Assembly (NCBI GenBank): GCA_013813715.1
Contig: JACCRF010000093.1
Location: 40,339 to 104,338, forward strand
Origin: Gemmatimonadaceae bacterium
GTDB lineage: Bacteria > Gemmatimonadota > Gemmatimonadetes > Gemmatimonadales > Gemmatimonadaceae
Direction of reading: 5' to 3'
Length of the DNA: 64,000 nt
Under the pieces are notes generated by a model, which was given only the letters and a program-made list of their open reading frames with translations, did no database searches and was not told the origin of the DNA. This document shows positions 7,987 through 16,838 of the stretch, piece by piece; the first letter of the stretch is position 1, and every line of letters starts with the position of its first letter. A program made the position numbers and the translations under genes.

Positions 7987-9593
7987 CCGTTGTCGAAGCA
8001 GACCACTGCTGCCGACATTACATCGGGCAGCGCGAGGAGTGAATTGCGAATCGCTTCGCCGACCTGACCATCCACCGACACGGCGGCCAGCGCCTGTCCA
8101 CCCTGCGCCAGACGCGCCTGATGATACTCGGCGATGTTGACGCCTGCCTCACCCAGCAACGTACCAACCCGTCCGATGACTCCGGGAACATCTCTATTCG
8201 TCAGGATGAGCAGCGTTCCACGTGGCTGAATGTCAACGTGAAATGCGCCGACGCGGGTGAGGCGCGGCACACTGTTCATTGGAGCCACACCGGCGACGGC
8301 AATTTCCCGCATGCCGCCGCTGATCCGCACCTCGATCGCATCGGGGTTCTCGAGGCCACCTGTCTCGACGACCGACAGATCTACGCCGCGCGCAGCAGCG
8401 AGTGAGCGAGCATTGATCAGATTGAGACGCTCACGCTCGATCACGCCTTCCAGAACTCCTACGGCTGCGGAAGCCAGTAAGGCATGCGACGCTCCCGTAA
8501 AGGCAGGCCCGCACCGTACATCCACCCTTTGTATCTCACGCATGTCCTGACTGGCCAGGATTGCTCTTGCCACTGCCGCCATACGGTGTGCTAGAAGTAG
8601 AACGGGTTGAAGCTTTTTCCACTCGCCGCCTTCGATCCCCGCAACATTTATGGATCGGGAGAGATCACCGCTCAGCAGTGCGTCACGGACGGCGATGCAC
8701 ACGTCCACAGCGACATTTCTCTGCGCCTCGGACGTCGATGCACCGATGTGAGGTGTGAGGAACAGATTCTGAAGTTCACGCAGTGGGTGATCCCGCGCGA
8801 GCGGCTCCGTGGAGAATGCATCGAGGGCCGCACCCCTCAGGTGCCCGCTGCGAAGAACACTTGCGAGCGCATCTTCGTCGACGATCCCACCTCGCGCCAT
8901 GTTCACGACGACAGCACCCGGCTTGAGCCTCGACAGCTCTCTCTTTCCAACCATCCCACTCGTCTCTTCCGTAAGCGGCGTGTGCACAGTGAGGATGTCA
9001 GCTGCCTCCAGCAGCTCTTCGAGTGACTCTGCGCGCCGCGTCTGCAGTGTCTGAAAACGCACCTGTGATACGTATGGATCGAACGCAACCGTCTCCATTC
9101 CAAACGCCACAGCCCGAGTAGTGATCTCACCGCCAATTCGACCGAGTCCGACAATTCCAAGCGTACGGCCGCGAAGCTCAGCGCCGAGAAGGCCCGAGCG
9201 ATCCCATAATCCCTCGTGCATCGAGGCGTTGGCGCGGGACAGATTGCGGAGCAGCGCAATCACCACGCCGAAAAAGAGCTCCGCTACCGCGACGGTGTTC
9301 CCCGCAGGGGCGTTGATAACGGCGATGCCGAGCCGGGTCGCCACGTCGAGCGCGATGTTGTCCACCCCGACACCCGCTCGGCCCACCACCTTCAGCTTCC
9401 CGCCGCGCTCGAGAAGTTCCGCAGAAATCCGCGTCGCACTGCGTCCCACAATCGCGTCGTATTCCGCGATCCGCGCGAGCAGCTCCGCAGGCGGGAGGGT
9501 TGGCACTTCGTCGACCGAGACGCTGGGATCAGCTGCGAGGAGCGCTACTCCGTCGGGGTCTATGTCGTCGGTAACTAAAACCCTAGATTGCAC
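7983..9593 (-). CDS. serA: D-3-phosphoglycerate dehydrogenase SerA (long, ACT-domain form)
   Basis: Catalyses NAD-dependent oxidation of 3-phosphoglycerate to 3-phosphohydroxypyruvate, the first step of serine synthesis. The 536 aa match the long type: catalytic and nucleotide-binding domains (residues 1-310), an intervening ASB-like domain, and a C-terminal ACT domain (about 460-536, starting TLLILTNRDVPGVIGRVG) that usually senses serine. NAD loop GLGRIGGE; catalytic Arg in NMARGGIVDE, Glu in the following strand, His in PHIGAS. GTG start at 9593. First gene of a five-gene overlapping operon, and 70 bases downstream of the ArsC-like gene on the same strand. Confidence 0.95.
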   Translation of the reverse strand: MQSRVLVTDDIDPDGVALLAADPSVSVDEVPTLPPAELLARIAEYDAIVGRSATRISAELLERGGKLKVVGRAGVGVDNIALDVATRLGIAVINAPAGNTVAVAELFFGVVIALLRNLSRANASMHEGLWDRSGLLGAELRGRTLGIVGLGRIGGEITTRAVAFGMETVAFDPYVSQVRFQTLQTRRAESLEELLEAADILTVHTPLTEETSGMVGKRELSRLKPGAVVVNMARGGIVDEDALASVLRSGHLRGAALDAFSTEPLARDHPLRELQNLFLTPHIGASTSEAQRNVAVDVCIAVRDALLSGDLSRSINVAGIEGGEWKKLQPVLLLAHRMAAVARAILASQDMREIQRVDVRCGPAFTGASHALLASAAVGVLEGVIERERLNLINARSLAAARGVDLSVVETGGLENPDAIEVRISGGMREIAVAGVAPMNSVPRLTRVGAFHVDIQPRGTLLILTNRDVPGVIGRVGTLLGEAGVNIAEYHQARLAQGGQALAAVSVDGQVGEAIRNSLLALPDVMSAAVVCFDNG

Positions 9594-9663
9594 GGCGCAC
9601 GGTCGTAACAGTTGGCATTCGGCAAACTACTTCTGCCCCGACCATACGCCAAGCACGACACAC

Positions 9664-10017
9664 CTATTTCCCCACCCAGGTTCTCCATGTCGCTTCATCC
9701 AATCCGATCGTCAATTGATTCGCGCTCCGGACGAGAGGCATACGCAGCAGCAGTGGCTCTTCCGCCAGCTTGCTCACCCAGCTCTCATCCGACATGCGTG
9801 CATGTCTGAGTCCCAGTTCCTGAAAGGCAGGAGAGCCCGTGTCTATGAGTGCACCAACTCCGAACTTCTGTGCGAACCGGCGCAGCTCACCGAGTGACGC
9901 CGCCCGTTCGTCGAGATCCACGAAATGAGTCTTGATCCGCCGCTCTGCGAAGAAGCGAAGCGCCTTCCTTGTATCCGCGCTCTTTCGGATGCCGAATATC
10001 TGGACTTCCATTGCCAT
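9664..10017 (-). CDS. ArsC/Spx-family protein lacking the active-site cysteine
   Basis: Small thioredoxin-fold protein of 117 aa that aligns with the ArsC/Spx/YffB family along its length (VQIFGIRKSADTRKAL, then DLDERAASLGEL, and a C-terminal PLLLRMPLVRSAN resembling the family's RPxxxxxxG segment). Where ArsC-like proteins have Cys (for example GIKNCDT), this one has KSADT, and there is no Cys anywhere in the protein. It therefore cannot act as a thiol arsenate reductase. A binding or regulatory role is possible but unsupported. Divergent from the YheT-like hydrolase and upstream of serA on the same strand. Confidence 0.78.
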   Translation of the reverse strand: MAMEVQIFGIRKSADTRKALRFFAERRIKTHFVDLDERAASLGELRRFAQKFGVGALIDTGSPAFQELGLRHARMSDESWVSKLAEEPLLLRMPLVRSANQLTIGLDEATWRTWVGK

Positions 10018-10063
10018 TCAGGATGAGGATCGTACCGCCGCAGCAGGCCACAAGCCGATATCA

Positions 10064-11059
10064 ATGACCGCACCACGATACTCGACGGCCTGGTGGCTTC
10101 CCGGAGCTCACCTTCAGACTCTCTGGGGAAAGCTGTTCCGCAGGCAGCCGCTCCAGAATACAAGAGTCGAGCGAATCGACACGCCAGATGGCGACTTCCT
10201 CGATATCCATCATGTCGATGCTCTGCCCGGAGCTCCCCATCTCGTTCTCTTTCACGGCCTTGAAGGAACGATTCGTTCCCACTACATCCAGTCCATGCTC
10301 GGCGAGGCAGGCCGACGCGGTTGGGGAGCCAGTGTCGTCATTTTTCGCTCCTGCAGTGAAGAAATGAACCGTACCCGGCGCTTCTACCATTCGGGAGAGA
10401 CGAGTGACATGGCACTCGCCCTCGAAAGAATAAGGGATACCGTTCCGAGTTCTTCCATTCTGCTCGCCGGTGTGTCACTCGGGGGGAATGTGCTCCTCAA
10501 GTTCCTGGGCGAGACAGGAGACAACGTACCCTCCGGCGTCAAGGCAGCCGTGGCAATATCTGTCCCATTTGATCTCAGCCGGTCGGCCCGATACATCGAT
10601 CGAGGCTTCTCACGCGTATACCAGAAGCATTTTATCCGATCGCTGAGCCGAAAGGCAACGCTTAAGCGCAAGACCTTTCCAGATCTCGTTGATCCGGCAC
10701 ACTTGGCGGCAATTCGCACGATGCGCGACTTCGATAACACCATGACCGCACCTCTTCACGGTTTCACTGATGCTGAAGACTACTACGCACGATCGAGTTC
10801 CCTGGGCTGGCTGGGCAGAATTAGGATCAATACGCTACTATTAAGTGCGGTTGACGATCCCTTTCTTCCACCGCAGGTTCTCGATGATGTGCGTGCAGTT
10901 GCGCGCAGAAATCCGCGTCTCCATCTCGACTTTCCGCGCCACGGCGGCCATGCTGGCTTCGTCGGGGGCTGGAACCCTCTCAAGCCGATCTACTACATCG
11001 AACGGCGGACGGGTGATTTTCTCGCCGAGCAGCTCATGCAAATGACGCAGTCGAACTGA
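10064..11059 (+). CDS. YheT-family alpha/beta hydrolase
   Basis: Predicted cytoplasmic carboxylesterase-type hydrolase of 331 aa. Start ATG 10064 matches the family N-terminus (YSTAWWLPGAHLQTLW is typical of YheT/ABHD1-3). An in-frame extension to 9932 would overlap the divergent ArsC-like gene and is rejected. Oxyanion segment FHGLEG, nucleophile elbow GVSLGG, acid in SAVDDPFLP, catalytic His in HGGHAGFVGG. Physiological substrate unknown. It heads a rightward group with the dienelactone-hydrolase-like lipoprotein 16 bases downstream. Confidence 0.88.
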   Translation: MTAPRYSTAWWLPGAHLQTLWGKLFRRQPLQNTRVERIDTPDGDFLDIHHVDALPGAPHLVLFHGLEGTIRSHYIQSMLGEAGRRGWGASVVIFRSCSEEMNRTRRFYHSGETSDMALALERIRDTVPSSSILLAGVSLGGNVLLKFLGETGDNVPSGVKAAVAISVPFDLSRSARYIDRGFSRVYQKHFIRSLSRKATLKRKTFPDLVDPAHLAAIRTMRDFDNTMTAPLHGFTDAEDYYARSSSLGWLGRIRINTLLLSAVDDPFLPPQVLDDVRAVARRNPRLHLDFPRHGGHAGFVGGWNPLKPIYYIERRTGDFLAEQLMQMTQSN

Positions 11060-11075
11060 GCCACAGAAGAATCGT

Positions 11076-11975
11076 ATGTACGAGCGAATTGGCCGCAGTG
11101 CCTCACTCATCACCGCCCTTCTGGGAATCGCTAGTTGCTCAACGACCCGGGTCAATAGCGACGAGCACGCGAGTCACGATTCACTCCCATCCAGCTCCGT
11201 CTCCACCGCAGCAACCACAGCGATCCCGGCAGACGCAGAGGGCGCCCTCGCTCGGCTCAGCAGCTCGCCGCGCCACGGCGAATGGATCATGATCAAATCG
11301 GAGGCGGATAGCCTTCGTGCATGGATCGTCTATCCGGAGCGGAAGACGAAGGCACCAGTCATCGTCGTAGTCCATGAAATCTTTGGCGTATCGGACTGGA
11401 TCCGAGGCGTTGCCGATCAGCTCGCGGCGGATGGCTACATTGCAATCGCGCCTGATTTCCTGACGATGAAGAATATCCCTGCCGGCCCCGATAGCGTGCG
11501 TGCCCGCGCCATCAGCACTGGAATTCGAGCACTCGACACCGATTTCGTTCAACGTCAGATCAGCATGGCAGCACGTTATGGAACGTCATTGCCTGCCGCC
11601 GAGCCACGATATGGGGTCGTTGGATTCTGCTGGGGTGGGTCTGCTTCGTTCCAGCACGCAGTCCATTCATCGTCACTCGGAGCATCGGTAGTCTACTACG
11701 GATCATCCCCGCCAAGCGCGTCGCTCGTTTCTGTCAAGGCACCCGTTCTCGGCCTCTACGGAGGCAACGATGCTCGTGTGAACTCCACAATTCCCGCCGC
11801 CGACTCGGCAATCCGCACTCTTGGAAAGATTTACACCCACCATATTTATGAGGGCGCGGGACATGGCTTCCTTCGCCAGCAAAGCGGGCAAAGTGGTGCA
11901 AACCTCGCTGCTGCTCAGAAAGCTTGGCCGATGACCCTGGCAATGGTTCAGACGTCACCTGGGTGCATAGCATGA
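11076..11975 (+). CDS. Dienelactone hydrolase family lipoprotein
   Basis: 299 aa. A lipoprotein-type signal ends in GIASC (about residue 21), followed by a Ser/Thr-rich linker of about 35 residues and then a dienelactone hydrolase alpha/beta domain. The triad landmarks are present: Glu in VVHEIFGV, nucleophilic Cys in GFCWGG, Asp in YGGNDARV, His in GAGHGFLR. It should therefore be a membrane-anchored hydrolase with a cysteine nucleophile acting outside the cytoplasm. Substrate unknown; real dienelactones are unlikely without a catechol pathway nearby. The next gene starts inside its stop codon (ATGA). Confidence 0.87.
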   Translation: MYERIGRSASLITALLGIASCSTTRVNSDEHASHDSLPSSSVSTAATTAIPADAEGALARLSSSPRHGEWIMIKSEADSLRAWIVYPERKTKAPVIVVVHEIFGVSDWIRGVADQLAADGYIAIAPDFLTMKNIPAGPDSVRARAISTGIRALDTDFVQRQISMAARYGTSLPAAEPRYGVVGFCWGGSASFQHAVHSSSLGASVVYYGSSPPSASLVSVKAPVLGLYGGNDARVNSTIPAADSAIRTLGKIYTHHIYEGAGHGFLRQQSGQSGANLAAAQKAWPMTLAMVQTSPGCIA

Positions 11976-12505
11976 GTTGGACAATTCTATTTCTAGCCGC
12001 ATTCCTCGCGGGGTTAGCGCTCGCTGTGCATTCGATGCTCCTCGGTGTTGAGCGCTGGCGCAGAAAGAAGTCATCGAAACCATCTCCTGTCTTCAATCCT
12101 CCAACGGCGGCGGCACTGGGAATCGGGTTTGGAGCGACGGGCTATCTGGTTTCCACCAGATCGGGCCTTGGCTGGCCGTGGATCCTGTTGATCTCTCTGG
12201 CGGCCGGAGTTGCAGGAATGACGGGCATGATCATCCTGATGGCCAGGTGGGCACTCCGCGCGCCAGTCAATCAGGAATCAATGGACGACGAAGCAATTCA
12301 CGGACAGATTGCTGTCGTAACGAAGACAATCACCGAAATGGATCCAGGAGAGATAACCTACTCATCCTGGGGAGCGACTCACACTGTTCGCGCGAGAAGT
12401 GTCGACGGTTCACCGATACACGCGGAAACGGAGGTGGTGATAGAGACCCTTGAGGACGGCATCGCGCGGGTGGAGCCCTGGTCAGTCGTGGAACAACGTC
12501 TCTAG
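11972..12505 (+). CDS. NfeD-like membrane protein
   Basis: 177 aa. An N-terminal transmembrane helix is followed by a basic loop and two more hydrophobic segments (about residues 48-95), then a C-terminal OB-fold-like domain (about 105-177) with GQIAVVTKTI, GEITYSSWGATHTVRA and a final VEPWSVVE, the pattern of NfeD C-terminal domains. NfeD proteins usually accompany SPFH/stomatin proteins in membrane microdomains, but no SPFH gene is in this window. Start ATG 11972 gives an ATGA overlap with the lipoprotein stop and puts the first helix at the N-terminus. An upstream in-frame start at 11924 is less likely. Confidence 0.75.
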   Translation: MSWTILFLAAFLAGLALAVHSMLLGVERWRRKKSSKPSPVFNPPTAAALGIGFGATGYLVSTRSGLGWPWILLISLAAGVAGMTGMIILMARWALRAPVNQESMDDEAIHGQIAVVTKTITEMDPGEITYSSWGATHTVRARSVDGSPIHAETEVVIETLEDGIARVEPWSVVEQRL

Positions 12506-12523
12506 CAGCGCACCAGCAGCGCT

Positions 12524-12803
12524 CTACATCGCGTACACACGCAACCACTCCGGCCAGTTGCCGCTCAACTCGAAGAAGTCTTTGTAATAGACGAGGCCTT
12601 TTCCCTCGAGATATTCGACCATCGCGCCGATCATGTCATCGGATGGCAGCGGCCCAAGGGCAATAAGGCTGCCCTCCACTCTGAACTCCGCATCTGTGAG
12701 TTTTGAAGCGATGATCGAGCTCCGGCCGCGTCAGGCCCACGCGCTCAAATGCTTGCTTCCTTATGAACACGGACGGGAGACCATGAGAGACGGACAGAGG
12801 CAT
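12524..12803 (-). pseudogene. Small unknown gene interrupted by a one-base frameshift
   Basis: Two minus-strand reading frames join into one sensible protein of about 92 aa if one base is dropped from the A tract (TTTT on the plus strand, 12701-12704). The N-terminal part starts at ATG 12803 behind a strong GAGGAAAG ribosome site and reads MPLSVSHGLPSVFIRKQAFE, then about 13 more residues ending LDHRFK. The C-terminal part, from LTDAEFRVEGSLIALGPLP to SGNWPEWLRVYAM, follows in the next frame and stops at TAG 12524. The 280-base span is three times 93 plus one, as a single insertion predicts. No family recognised. Either an assembly error at the homopolymer or a recent inactivation. Confidence 0.7.
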
Positions 12804-12860
12804 TGCTTTCCTCGATGATTATGCTGACAATCGCCACTGAGGTGACATTAGCTTCAATGT

Positions 12861-14801
12861 ATGCCTGAGGAACAACAGTCGCAGTCACCCGAAGCGCATT
12901 TCGACGTGCTGGTCGTCGGAGCAGGCCATGCCGGTACCGAAGCTGCCGTCGCTGCTGCACGGCTTGGCACACGTGTCGGTTTGGTCACGAGCTCACTCGA
13001 GACCATCGGCCAGATGTCGTGCAATCCAGCCATTGGAGGAGTAGCAAAGGGAACCGTCGTACGTGAGGTGGACGCACTCGGCGGAGTGATGGGTCGTGCT
13101 GCCGACCTGGCGACTCTCCAGTTCCGGATGCTCAATAGAAGCAAGGGACCAGCGGTATGGGCGCCTCGTGCACAGTGCGATCGCGGGCTCTACCGAAGGG
13201 CAGTCCGCTCACTCGTAGAGCAGCATACCGGACTCCACACGATTCAAGGCACAGTCGCGCGGTTGCTGCTGGATTCCGCAGGCAAAAGCGTCAATGGTAT
13301 CGAAACACTTGAGGGCCGCCGGTTCACGGCCCGCTCGGTGGTAATCACGACGGGTACCTTCCTCAGAGGAAGGATTCACATCGGAACCGATACTAGTCTT
13401 GCTGGCGGCAGAGCAGGGGAGTCATCCGCCACGCATTTGGCAGAGCAGCTCGAGGGTGCCGGTCTCACCGTAGACAGATTCAAGACCGGTACGCCACCAC
13501 GAATCGACGGTCGATCGGTCGACTACGAAAAACTCCAACGGCAGAACAGCGAAATCGACCAGTTCGATTATTCATGGTCGCATTTCTGGGATGAGCCCCG
13601 CGTAGCAGGCGACACCACCAGACATCCAGCGCAGCTTCCGTGCTGGGTTGCCTACCTCGACGCAGAAGCCAAGCAGATCATTCAGGAGAATATCGGATTA
13701 TCTGCTATGTACGGGGGGGCGATCACTGCTCGCGGTCCGCGCTACTGCCCCTCAGTCGAAGACAAGATCGTCAGGTTCCCGGCAGCTGAACGCCATCAGA
13801 TATTTCTCGAACCCGAAGGACACGATACTGCCGAGCTATACGTGAACGGCCTTTCGACTTCGCTGCCGGCACCGGTGCAGCTCGACATTCTCCGCACAAT
13901 CCCAGGGCTCGAGAATGTGCGGATGAATCGAACGGGATATGCAATCGAGTACGACTACTATCCTCCCACGCAACTCGATTCGACACTTCAGGTGAGGGCA
14001 ATTCGCGGCCTGTTCTTCGCCGGCCAGATCAATGGAACGACTGGCTACGAAGAGGCCGCAGGGCAGGGCATCGTCGCCGGGTTCAACGCCGGACTGGCGG
14101 CTCTGGAGCGAAGCCCGGTCATACTCGGCCGCGAGACCTCATACATCGGTGTTCTCGTGGACGACCTCGTGATGTGTGGAGTTGACGAGCCGTACCGGCT
14201 GTTCACGTCTCGCTCGGAGTTCCGGCTAACTGTAAGGCAGGACAACGCCCTGCAGCGGCTCTCGGGCATCGGAACCCACCTCGGTATCTACTCAGCCGGA
14301 GAACAGCATATCATTGAGCAGAGACACAGCGACGAGAATCTTGTGCTGGATCTCGCGAGGACGACGAGCATCACACCAGCGCAAGCTGAACCACTACTGA
14401 GTGCCGCTGGAAGTGCGTCTCTTACGCATGCCGTCAAAGTAGTCGAGTTGGCTCGACGGCACGGATTGAGTCTCGGCGACTTGCTCTCTGCAGCAGGAGT
14501 CAGTACGCATCTCTCTACTGACGCCCTGATCTCGACGGAGCTCGAGATCAAGTACGCTGGATATTTCGAGCGTGAGAGATCTCAGGCAGAACGAATGCAA
14601 TCGATGGGAGACTTCGTCCTGAAGCCCGGTCTACCCTATCAGGCAATGAGGTCGCTGTCATTCGAGGCTCGGCAAAAGCTTGAACTCATTCAGCCCCGAA
14701 CTCTTGCACAGGCGTCACGAATTCCGGGCGTGAGCCCCAGTGATATCCAGAACCTCGTAATCGAAGTGGAAAGATCGAAACACGCGCTTCTCAGTATCTG
14801 A
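12861..14801 (+). CDS. mnmG: tRNA uridine-5-carboxymethylaminomethyl enzyme MnmG (GidA)
   Basis: FAD-dependent tRNA-modifying enzyme, 646 aa. It works with MnmE (gene at 40.3-41.7 kb here) to install the 5-aminomethyl-type modification on wobble U34. N-terminal dinucleotide fold VVGAGHAGTEAA, the CNPAIGGVAKG segment with the conserved Cys, TTGTFLRG, and the second FAD region FFAGQINGTTGYEEAAGQG. The C-terminal helical domain (about 550-646) binds tRNA and MnmE. No clear ribosome site precedes ATG 12861, but the N-terminus fits the family. mnmG beside parA-parB near the origin is a common bacterial arrangement. Confidence 0.96.
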   Translation: MPEEQQSQSPEAHFDVLVVGAGHAGTEAAVAAARLGTRVGLVTSSLETIGQMSCNPAIGGVAKGTVVREVDALGGVMGRAADLATLQFRMLNRSKGPAVWAPRAQCDRGLYRRAVRSLVEQHTGLHTIQGTVARLLLDSAGKSVNGIETLEGRRFTARSVVITTGTFLRGRIHIGTDTSLAGGRAGESSATHLAEQLEGAGLTVDRFKTGTPPRIDGRSVDYEKLQRQNSEIDQFDYSWSHFWDEPRVAGDTTRHPAQLPCWVAYLDAEAKQIIQENIGLSAMYGGAITARGPRYCPSVEDKIVRFPAAERHQIFLEPEGHDTAELYVNGLSTSLPAPVQLDILRTIPGLENVRMNRTGYAIEYDYYPPTQLDSTLQVRAIRGLFFAGQINGTTGYEEAAGQGIVAGFNAGLAALERSPVILGRETSYIGVLVDDLVMCGVDEPYRLFTSRSEFRLTVRQDNALQRLSGIGTHLGIYSAGEQHIIEQRHSDENLVLDLARTTSITPAQAEPLLSAAGSASLTHAVKVVELARRHGLSLGDLLSAAGVSTHLSTDALISTELEIKYAGYFERERSQAERMQSMGDFVLKPGLPYQAMRSLSFEARQKLELIQPRTLAQASRIPGVSPSDIQNLVIEVERSKHALLSI

Positions 14802-14881
14802 AATTCTTTCCAGATTGCCACTCGCTTTGAGTGAAGACGCTCAATCGAGTTACGGGAGCTGTCAATCCGCTCTCTGGCTGG

Positions 14882-15793
14882 TTACACCGTGAAGCGCTCT
14901 GCCCTGTCAGATACTTTCCTTCCCTGCCAGTGCAGCAGCACCACCGCGACCGCAATGAGAGCCCCTCCCGTCAATGTGGTGACCGTAAGGTTTTCACGCA
15001 GGAAGAAAACTCCAAGAAGGGAGGTAAAGAAAGGCTCGACTGTCGAGATGATCGCGGTTCGCAGCGGCCCGAGTTCCCGGAGGCCAGCGATGAGTGCGGT
15101 GAACGCAAGCACGGTGCATACTACTGACAGCAAACCGACGTAACCCCAGGCTTCGAGGCTGGGTGGGAGTTGCATTTGCCCAGTGATAACACTCGAAACC
15201 AGGAAGGTCGCCCCGGCACCGAGAATCAGATAGAATGTGGACACGGAGGGGGGTAGGCCTCGCTGAGCGGTTTCCATCGCGGGCAGATAGAGCGCATAGA
15301 GCAGGGCTGTACCGAGTCCGAGCATTACTCCTGCTGAATTCAGCGAGACGGCAGACGGTGCCCCAATCATGACGGAGATACCCAACATCGCGAGGGTAAG
15401 TGCAGTCATGCTTGCAGATGTGACCCTCTCTTTTCCTCTCAGCGCGGATAGAAGAGCTACCCATGCAGGATACGTAAAGAAGAGAAAGGCAAGTGGAGCG
15501 ACCGGGATGTAGTTCAGAGCGTAGAGCGAAAGGTATGTAATGAGCGCCTGTGCGGTCGCTCCGATCAGAACCAGTCGCCATTTTTTTTGCCAAGTCACGT
15601 CGATGGATGAGGTACTCTTCATCAGCAGGAAGAGGATGAAGCCGCCAAGCACATAGCGCCATGACATCGCTGTAATGAAGGGCAGGCCGGCACGATTGGT
15701 GAGTACTGTGAGCGTGGTTACGGATCCAAAGCAGCAGGCAGAGACGATGAGGAACAGCGTCGCACGGTGTGAAGCACTTAGGGTGGTGAACAT
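14882..15793 (-). CDS. EamA (DMT) family transporter
   Basis: 303 aa integral membrane protein with about ten hydrophobic segments arranged as two EamA repeats (first about residues 12-140, second about 150-292). The second repeat has the usual GPLRTAIISTVEPFFTSLLG segment. Members of this drug/metabolite transporter family export or import small metabolites, often amino acids or purines. The specific substrate cannot be told. The gene is convergent with mnmG and divergent from the SIMPL protein gene, so it is its own transcription unit. Start ATG 15793 places the first membrane helix about 10 residues in. Confidence 0.85.
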   Translation of the reverse strand: MFTTLSASHRATLFLIVSACCFGSVTTLTVLTNRAGLPFITAMSWRYVLGGFILFLLMKSTSSIDVTWQKKWRLVLIGATAQALITYLSLYALNYIPVAPLAFLFFTYPAWVALLSALRGKERVTSASMTALTLAMLGISVMIGAPSAVSLNSAGVMLGLGTALLYALYLPAMETAQRGLPPSVSTFYLILGAGATFLVSSVITGQMQLPPSLEAWGYVGLLSVVCTVLAFTALIAGLRELGPLRTAIISTVEPFFTSLLGVFFLRENLTVTTLTGGALIAVAVVLLHWQGRKVSDRAERFTV

Positions 15794-15975
15794 GCGCGTG
15801 AATTTATCGCGGCGAGGCGTGTGCTACAGGCAAGGCATGGTTGCTTTCTACCGCTAGACATTCGGACGGAAACGAGAATTCAAGCACTCGGGAGACGAGA
15901 AAGTGTGCAACCGTTCCGAGATGAGACGTCCTAATGAGGTTACGCCGAACTGAACCCTTAGCAGGATGACCCAAC

Positions 15976-16692
15976 ATGACCAGAATCAGAATATTCGCAC
16001 TTTGCCTAGTTTCCACGCCACTAGCAGCTCAGCAAAGCACCAGTATACCGACAATTCCGCAAATAGCCGTGGCTGCCCACGGAGAGGTCAAGGTCAACCC
16101 AGACCGAGCCGCAATCCAGATCAGCGTACACACACGCGCACCAACAGCGGCGGCCGCAGCCGCCGAAAACGCCCGAAAACAGAAGGCAGTCATTGACGCG
16201 CTCCGCGCACTCGGCTTGGCCGCAAACGACATTTCAACAGTCAACTACAACGTCTTCCCCGAACAACGGTACGAGGCGAATCGCGAACCCGTGCTCATCG
16301 GATACAACGTCACCAACACGGTCCATGTCGAGGTGAAAACCCTGACCTTGATCGGCCCCGTTATCGATGCCGCTCTCGCAAAGGGGGCAAATATGGTCAC
16401 TTCCCTTCAGTTCCTCGCCTCAAACACCGAAAACGCTCGGCGAGAGGCCATCACGTCAGCGATCCGGAAGGCCAGAGCCGACGCAGATGCAGCTGCCCAA
16501 GCCGCTGGCGGATCGATTGGCGGCCTCCTCGAGATCAATATCGGCGGGTACTTCACCCCACCGCCACGTCCCATGATGGAGATGCAGGCTCGTGCTGTCA
16601 GTCAGGACATTGCTACTCCAATCGCACCTGGAGAGCAGACTGTATCCGTGGATATCACGACCCGGTGGAGCTTCACGGCAGGAGCCCGCTAG
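15976..16692 (+). CDS. SIMPL (DUF541) domain periplasmic protein
   Basis: 238 aa exported protein. A short Sec signal (residues 1-18, ending PLAAQQ) is followed by a single SIMPL/YggE-type domain: IAVAAHGEVKVNPDRAAIQI, an Ala-rich helix with ENARKQKAVIDALRALGL, then GYNVTNTVHVEV and the C-terminal EQTVSVDITTRWSF strand. YggE-like proteins are linked to oxidative-stress tolerance and outer-membrane function, but the biochemical role is not settled. It lies between the EamA gene and parA and is not obviously co-transcribed with either. Confidence 0.88.
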   Translation: MTRIRIFALCLVSTPLAAQQSTSIPTIPQIAVAAHGEVKVNPDRAAIQISVHTRAPTAAAAAAENARKQKAVIDALRALGLAANDISTVNYNVFPEQRYEANREPVLIGYNVTNTVHVEVKTLTLIGPVIDAALAKGANMVTSLQFLASNTENARREAITSAIRKARADADAAAQAAGGSIGGLLEINIGGYFTPPPRPMMEMQARAVSQDIATPIAPGEQTVSVDITTRWSFTAGAR

Positions 16693-16755
16693 AACGGCTT
16701 CCAGGCATAGCGGCTACCAAACATGGGGTAGCTAGTCTAACGATACAGATCATTT

Positions 16756-16768
16756 TCACGTGACACGA
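16756..16768 (+). other. parS-like ParB binding site candidate, upstream of parA
   Basis: TCACGTGACACGA lies 70 bases before the parA start, in non-coding DNA. Aligned to the bacterial parS consensus (TGTTTCACGTGAAACA), the extended 16-mer TTTTCACGTGA core region matches at about 12 of 16 positions and keeps the central CACGTG palindrome. The identical 13-mer recurs at 20131 and 49691. Three identical 13-mers are not expected by chance in 64 kb. ParB binding is inferred from the resemblance and the position next to parAB. Confidence 0.6.
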
Positions 16769-16838
16769 TCGCCCGTTGAGTACCTCCCCCCTGCCCTGAA
16801 TAGAAGCGCTTCCGTACATTCACGGTCCAATCTCACAA

